Shown: positions 61,370 to 64,000 of the stretch, piece after piece | Numbering within the stretch: the stretch's first letter is position 1 | Layout: every line of letters begins with the position of its first letter | DNA from: Gemmatimonas sp. | GTDB taxonomy: Bacteria > Gemmatimonadota > Gemmatimonadetes > Gemmatimonadales > Gemmatimonadaceae | DNA: 64,000 nt | Reading direction: 5' to 3' | NCBI RefSeq assembly: GCF_031426495.1 | Contig: NZ_JANPLK010000015.1 | Span: forward strand, 32,571-96,570 | Notes under the pieces: model-generated | Seen by the model: only the letters and a program-made list of their open reading frames with translations | Databases searched by the model: none | What the model was told of the DNA's origin: nothing | Program-made: the position numbers and the translations under genes

Positions 61370-61430
61370 GCTGACGCGAGAACGCTTGCGAAACCGGACA
61401 CGCTATCCGCTTACGCAAGCGTGCGTCAGC
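61370..61430. repeat. Imperfect inverted repeat
   Basis: GCTGACGC-gaga-ACGCTTGCG (61370-61390) faces CGCAAGCGTGCGTCAGC (61414-61430). The 17-base right arm is fully matched by the left arm, except for a four-base insertion. It lies in the 313-bp region 61249-61561 that holds no other gene. It may be a recombination or partition site, or a terminator. Confidence 0.55.
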
Positions 61431-61561
61431 TCCTCTCGCGCGAAGTGCCTTGAACGCGCTTGACCAACACGCCCGCTCGTCAGATACTTTCGGCTATTGC
61501 CGCGTGAGAAGTGTGGTGCATCAGATCGCGGCGCCTCGACGTTTTCTCTGGGCTACGTCTC

Positions 61562-61830
61562 ATGACCGAGAACGAGATCCCGAGCACAGTGACGCGCGAA
61601 GAACTCTATGCGCGCGTGTGGGCGGAGCCGATGCAGCGTGTCGCGGCATCGATTGGTATCTCCGACGTCGCGCTGAAGAAGCGCTGCACGAAATTGTTCA
61701 TACCCGTTCCACCCCGCGGCTACTGGGCCAAGAAGGCCGCGGGCAAGCCTACTCGAGTGACGAAGCTTCCTCCGTGGAACGCAGCGAAACACGGTACGCT
61801 CTACACAGCGGACTTCGGCCCCGTGCGACC
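61562..61830 (+). pseudogene. 5' part of a gene interrupted by the IS21-family element
   Basis: The ATG at 61562 opens about 90 native codons with a conserved N-terminal domain: TREELYARVWAEPMQRVAAS, then GISDVALKKRC and IPVPPRGYWAKKAAGK. This TREELY...PPRGYWAKK domain heads many uncharacterised bacterial proteins of 250-400 residues. The reading frame runs into the IS21 left end at 61831 and stops at 61870. The 3' part of the gene is not found in the window. Confidence 0.7.
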
Positions 61831-61955
61831 TGTCAGTGCTGAAATGAAATTGCACAGAAGCGCCGATTGAAATTGCACACGTAGGCGTCTCCTGCCGCGG
61901 TCCGGGTGATCGCGGCGCCTATGATCTTGATCTCTTCCCCGCAGGGAGGAGATCG

Positions 61956-62990
61956 GTGTACACCAGGGATACCCTCGTGCTACTCAAGCATTTTCTGGAG
62001 AGCGGTTTGTCAAAGACCGCCATCGCCGATCAGCTCGGCATCAGCCGGCGGTTGGTCTACCATCTGATCGCGACCGGGCAGCTCGACCGCGATATGGGCG
62101 AGGACGCCACGCCTCGGACGCGCGGGACGGTCGGCGTCGCGAAGCTGGCCGCCGTGACGCCCCTGATCGAGACGCGATTGAAGACGTATCCCGCATTGTC
62201 GTCGGTGCGGCTATTCGCCGAGTGTCGGGCGGCCGGCTACACCGGCGGCTATTCGCAGTTGACCGCGCTGGTGCGGCGGCTGCGCCCAGCGCCTGAGCCG
62301 GAGGCGGTGGTCCGGTTCGAGACGGCGCCGGGCGAGCAAGCGCAGTTCGATTTCGCGACGGTGAAGTTGCCCTGGGGCGTGCGCTACGCGCTGGTGATGG
62401 TGCTCGGCTACTCGCGCCTGCTCTCCGTCGAGTTTGTGCGGCGCCAGACGGCGCTGTCGGTGATGCTCGGACTCGAGCGCGCGTTCGCCGCGTTTGGTGG
62501 CGTGCCGCAGCATGTGCTCTTCGATCAGATGAAGAGTGTGATCGTCGAGGATCAGCGACCGGATGGCGGACGCCTCCTGCGGAATGCCGAGTTTCTTCGG
62601 TTCGCCGCACACTGGCAGTTTCAGATCCGCGCCTGTCGGCCGTATCGTGCGCAGACGAAGGGCAAAGTCGAGCGACCGATTCACTATCTCCGCGACAACT
62701 TTCTGTATGGCCGCACGTTCTTGGGCGATGGCGATCTCGATGATCAGTGCGCGCGGTGGGTCCGCGACGTCGCCAATGTCCGGGTGCATGGCACGCTGCG
62801 CGAGCGCCCCGTGGATCGCTGGGCGACGACGGAGCGGGCCACGCTGCAGCCCTTGGCGGCCCACCCGTATCAGTCCGTGCTGCTCCCGAGCGCGCGCCCG
62901 CCCCAGCGCATTGATGCCATCGCCCCTCGCGTGACGGTGGAGCGGCGCGGGCTCGCGACGTACGCCGCACTGACCGGCGGGCACGTATGA
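61956..62990 (+). CDS. istA: IS21-family transposase IstA
   Basis: The product has 344 residues. An N-terminal helix-turn-helix (SKTAIADQLGISRRLVYHLI) is followed by an RNase H-fold DDE catalytic core: D in QAQFDFATV, D in HVLFDQMKSV and E in TKGKVERPI. The C-terminal beta domain is intact. It cuts and joins the IS ends together with IstB. GTG start after a GGAGGAG site. Confidence 0.92.
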   Translation: MYTRDTLVLLKHFLESGLSKTAIADQLGISRRLVYHLIATGQLDRDMGEDATPRTRGTVGVAKLAAVTPLIETRLKTYPALSSVRLFAECRAAGYTGGYSQLTALVRRLRPAPEPEAVVRFETAPGEQAQFDFATVKLPWGVRYALVMVLGYSRLLSVEFVRRQTALSVMLGLERAFAAFGGVPQHVLFDQMKSVIVEDQRPDGGRLLRNAEFLRFAAHWQFQIRACRPYRAQTKGKVERPIHYLRDNFLYGRTFLGDGDLDDQCARWVRDVANVRVHGTLRERPVDRWATTERATLQPLAAHPYQSVLLPSARPPQRIDAIAPRVTVERRGLATYAALTGGHV

Positions 62991-63802
62991 CGGCGACGCT
63001 CCGCGACCGGCTGCGCGAGCAGTTAGCCGATCTCAAGATGCCTGGGGCGCTGGAAGCGCTTGACGAGATTCTCCGCCGCGCCGACAGCGGCCAGTTGCCG
63101 GCGGGCGAGGCGATTGGCGAAGTCCTCGGCAGTCACATCGCGCTGCGCAATCAGCGCCGCTTACAGACGGCGATGCGCTGTGCGCGACTGCCGGCGGTGA
63201 AGCGCCTCAGCGACTTCGATTTCAGTTTCCAGCCCTCCGTCCCGCGTGAACAGCTTGAGAATCTGCATACGCTCGGCTTCATCGAGCGGCGCGAAAACGT
63301 CGTCTTCCTCGGGCCCCCGGGCGTCGGCAAAACCCACCTCGCGATTAGTCTCGCCATCACCGCGGCCGAACGCGGACGCCGCGTCTACTATGCGACGCTC
63401 GCCGATCTGATCATGTGGCTGGAGGAGGCACAGCAGGCCGGCCAACTGCCACGCCGACTCCGCACGCTCGTGTCGCCCAGTCTCATGGTGATCGACGAGA
63501 TCGGCTATCTGCCGATCTCGCGGACCGGCGCCCAGCTGTTCTATCAGCTCATGAGTCGGCGCTACGAACACGCGTCCACCGTGCTCACGAGCAACAAGGG
63601 CTTTGAAGCGTGGGGCGAGATCTTCGGCGACGATGTCATGGCCGGCGCGCTGATCGACCGGCTCTTGCATCACTGTCACATCGTCAACATCCGCGGCAAC
63701 AGCTATCGCGTCCGACACCACCGCGAACTCGCTCCGCGTCCCACCGAGCCACCAGCACCGACCCCCACCCCCCGACGCGGCGTCCGCCGCCAAGAGGCCT
63801 GA
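62987..63802 (+). CDS. istB: IS21-family helper ATPase IstB
   Basis: The product has 271 residues and an AAA+ fold related to DnaC. It has Walker A GPPGVGKTHL, Walker B LMVIDEIGYLP, sensor VLTSNKGFEAWGEIFGD and the arginine-rich end. It binds target DNA and activates IstA. The ATG overlaps the istA stop (ATGA). The last 25 residues are Pro-rich. Confidence 0.92.
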   Translation: MTATLRDRLREQLADLKMPGALEALDEILRRADSGQLPAGEAIGEVLGSHIALRNQRRLQTAMRCARLPAVKRLSDFDFSFQPSVPREQLENLHTLGFIERRENVVFLGPPGVGKTHLAISLAITAAERGRRVYYATLADLIMWLEEAQQAGQLPRRLRTLVSPSLMVIDEIGYLPISRTGAQLFYQLMSRRYEHASTVLTSNKGFEAWGEIFGDDVMAGALIDRLLHHCHIVNIRGNSYRVRHHRELAPRPTEPPAPTPTPRRGVRRQEA

Positions 63803-63867
63803 CCGCTCCCGTCGAGTTTGGCACGCTCACGCCGCGCCGACTGTGCAATTTCGATCAGCAGATGGAG

Positions 63868-64000
63868 TGACCCCTCTTCGTTGGACAGTCAGGGGGTCGA
63901 GATTTGACCGGATGAAAGGGTGAGCGCGTGATCGGCCTCGAAGGCATTCGGTGACCGATAGTTCAAGGCAGAGTGCTGCCGCTTGTTGTTGTAGATGCTC
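63868..64000 (-). mobile_element. End of an IS3-family insertion sequence (runs off right edge)
   Basis: TGACCCCTCTTCGTTGGACA at 63868-63887 has the form of an IS3-family terminal inverted repeat. It is directly followed, on the minus strand, by the end of an IS3-type transposase gene. Only the last 133 bp are in the window. It abuts the right end of the IS21-family element. Confidence 0.7.
63889..64000 (-). CDS. IS3-family transposase OrfB, C-terminal end
   Basis: Read on the minus strand, the frame gives SIYNNKRQHSALNYRSPNAF, then EADHALTLSSGQISTP and TGA at 63889-63891. The order YN-x-x-R-x-H-S-x-L-x-Y-x-S-P is the conserved end of IS3-family integrase-type transposases. The catalytic core lies outside the window to the right. 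Confidence 0.85.
   Translation of the reverse strand, partial: SIYNNKRQHSALNYRSPNAFEADHALTLSSGQISTP

Larger units (their letters stand above)
61831..63867 (+). mobile_element. IS21-family insertion sequence (istA-istB)
   Basis: The element carries istA and istB with a four-base overlap. The left end TGTCAG (61831) precedes TGCTGAAATGAAATTGCACAG (61837-61857), with a second copy of TGAAATTGCACA at 61868-61879, as in the multiple terminal repeats of IS21. The right end has the complement CTGTGCAATTTCGATCAGCA (63841-63860). The exact right tip is unclear because an IS3-family end starts at 63868, so the boundary is approximate. Confidence 0.85.

Overview
The window is about 64 kb of GC-rich chromosomal DNA with dense, often overlapping (ATGA, GTGA, TGATG) genes. 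The gene content fits a Gram-negative, free-living bacterium: an Omp85-type outer-membrane barrel, a PEP-CTERM protein, an exopolysaccharide cluster of Wzx/Wzy/Wzz type, a SURF1 cytochrome-oxidase assembly factor, a class II CPD photolyase and glutaminyl-tRNA synthetase. The overall style resembles Gemmatimonadota (Gemmatimonas-like). This assignment is an inference from gene content and protein flavour, not from a marker gene.

Layout. (1) 0-8.3 kb: the end of an outer-membrane barrel gene, then a Mn/Fe transport and regulation set (NRAMP transporter, universal stress protein, DtxR/MntR regulator) with a DtxR-like dyad next to the NRAMP start. It runs into an ABC exporter operon of AttEFGH type whose last gene fuses a permease-like N-terminus to an AttH/CrtC lipocalin-like domain. 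(2) 8.3-14.5 kb: a DUF72 protein, a glycogen branching enzyme with a lysine-rich repeat tail, SURF1 and a DUF2279-like protein. (3) 14.5-32.7 kb, nearly all on the minus strand: an asparagine-synthase-led exopolysaccharide operon (flippase, glycosyltransferases, polymerase, chain-length protein, PglC/PglD/PglE-like genes for a modified amino-sugar), then a separate run of HMA-like protein, MgtE, EamA transporter, UDP-glucuronate 4-epimerase and UDP-glucose dehydrogenase. The last two supply UDP-glucuronate and UDP-galacturonate. (4) 32.7-47.7 kb: housekeeping genes (dehydrogenase, cysteine-desulfurase-like enzyme, thioesterase, MFS, RNase Z, KGG stress protein, threonine dehydratase, photolyase, tRNA-Ala, GlnRS, PEP-CTERM protein, Uma2-family protein).

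(5) 47.7-64 kb is accessory DNA starting just after tRNA-Gln(CTG). The first part (47.9-53.5 kb) has less GC-rich codon use and carries a HipA-like kinase with a DUF3037 partner, a protein with an Abi-C-like end, and a DUF4062-like protein beside a HEPN-like protein. It looks like a small defence island. The second part (53.7-61.3 kb) is a compact replication element: a structured RNA/terminator, an AlpA-like regulator, a primase-polymerase, a RepA-like ATPase with iteron-like repeats in its 3' end, a zinc-ribbon protein, a promoter with a perfect 19-bp operator, a small HTH protein and a 913-aa virion-like protein. It has no integrase, terminase, capsid or tail gene in view. It is followed by a gene cut by an IS21-family element (istA, istB), which abuts the end of an IS3-family element running off the right edge.
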